Shown: positions 63,824-64,000 of the stretch, in pieces
Layout of the letters: each line of letters opens with the position of its first letter
Numbering within the stretch: position 1 is the first letter of the stretch
DNA from: Lumbricus terrestris
Taxonomy: Eukaryota > Annelida > Clitellata > Crassiclitellata > Lumbricidae
Assembly: GCA_949752735.1 (NCBI GenBank)
Contig: OX457044.1
Coordinates: 20,291,521 to 20,355,520, forward strand
Reading direction: 5' to 3'
DNA: 64,000 bases
The notes under the pieces: model-generated
Told to the model about the DNA's origin: nothing
The model's database searches: none
Seen by the model: only the letters and a program-made list of their open reading frames with translations
Position numbers and translations under genes: made by a program

Positions 63824-64000
63824 AAGATGTGACGTTGGCAAGTTTCACATCAACAACGTCCACGTTTAAGAAATACTTTGGTTTATAGACTTTGACCTCG
63901 ATTGCATATGAACCTTCATCGTTTTCGGTCACGTTCAAAAGTTGTATCCCCGCAGGGTAACCAGATCTTTTCATGTTGAAGAGTCTGTTCGCGTACCTAG
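63824..64000 (-). CDS. Ig-like gene exon 1 in window (3' part of an Ig-like domain, cut by window edge)
   Basis: The minus frame is open from the window end and reads RYANRLFNMKRSGYPAGIQL, LNVTENDEGSYAIEVKV, then FLNVDVVDVKLANVTS with donor TCTT|GTAAGT (phase 1). NDEGSYAIEV is the D-x-G-x-Y box with Ile instead of Cys, and an NVT sequon sits just before it, as in exons 3 and 4. The first half of the domain lies beyond the window. Confidence 0.78.

Overview
The window is eukaryotic genomic DNA: coding sequence is split into short exons with GT/AG junctions, and the rest is dense in transposons and microsatellites. A marine invertebrate deuterostome, perhaps an echinoderm, is my best guess. The reasons are the CR1/L2-like LINEs, the abundant TAGGCCTA words and a foldback-type transposon reminiscent of sea urchin TU elements. 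This is inference and only moderately secure.

Layout. 1-10077: no gene recognised; simple repeats, LINE fragments and MITEs, including a 1.13-kb hAT-like element with a perfect 8-bp target duplication. 10078-25891 (+): eleven exons with consistent splice phases encode most of an ERp44-like thioredoxin-fold protein of the early secretory pathway. It has a CPHS active site and a C-terminal KEEL retrieval signal; the signal-peptide exon was not found. Its introns hold a LINE fragment between 29-bp direct repeats, a tRNA-derived SINE and a nearly intact LINE with a PHD finger, endonuclease and reverse transcriptase. 26022-29403: MITEs with telomere-like internal repeats and a diverged array of TGACGTCA-containing repeats. 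29404-31093 (+): a 537-codon intronless gene of unknown function, preceded by a short open frame separated from it only by an in-frame TAG. 31094-36800: repeats, a tRNA-derived SINE and a low-complexity SESENH-repeat ORF.

36866-64000 (-): exons of one large, or several adjacent, immunoglobulin-like receptor genes. Five Ig-like exons (one cut by the window edge) and one partial-domain exon were found. Internal junctions are phase 1, the signature of shuffled Ig modules. The domains share an unusual cysteine plan: the strand-F Cys of the usual D-x-G-x-Y-x-C motif is replaced, and a Cys pair 15-24 residues apart flanks the first Trp instead.

Inside an intron of this Ig locus lies a 7,571-bp element (53560-61130). 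It has terminal inverted repeats of 2.58 and 2.56 kb, which look nearly identical, and a 6-bp target duplication (TACGCC). It is inserted in a minisatellite unit whose empty site can be read off the flanks. Its unique core of about 2.4 kb carries no recognisable transposase, only an acidic, Trp-containing ORF. Together with the Ig family, this is the best candidate for a previously undescribed system here.
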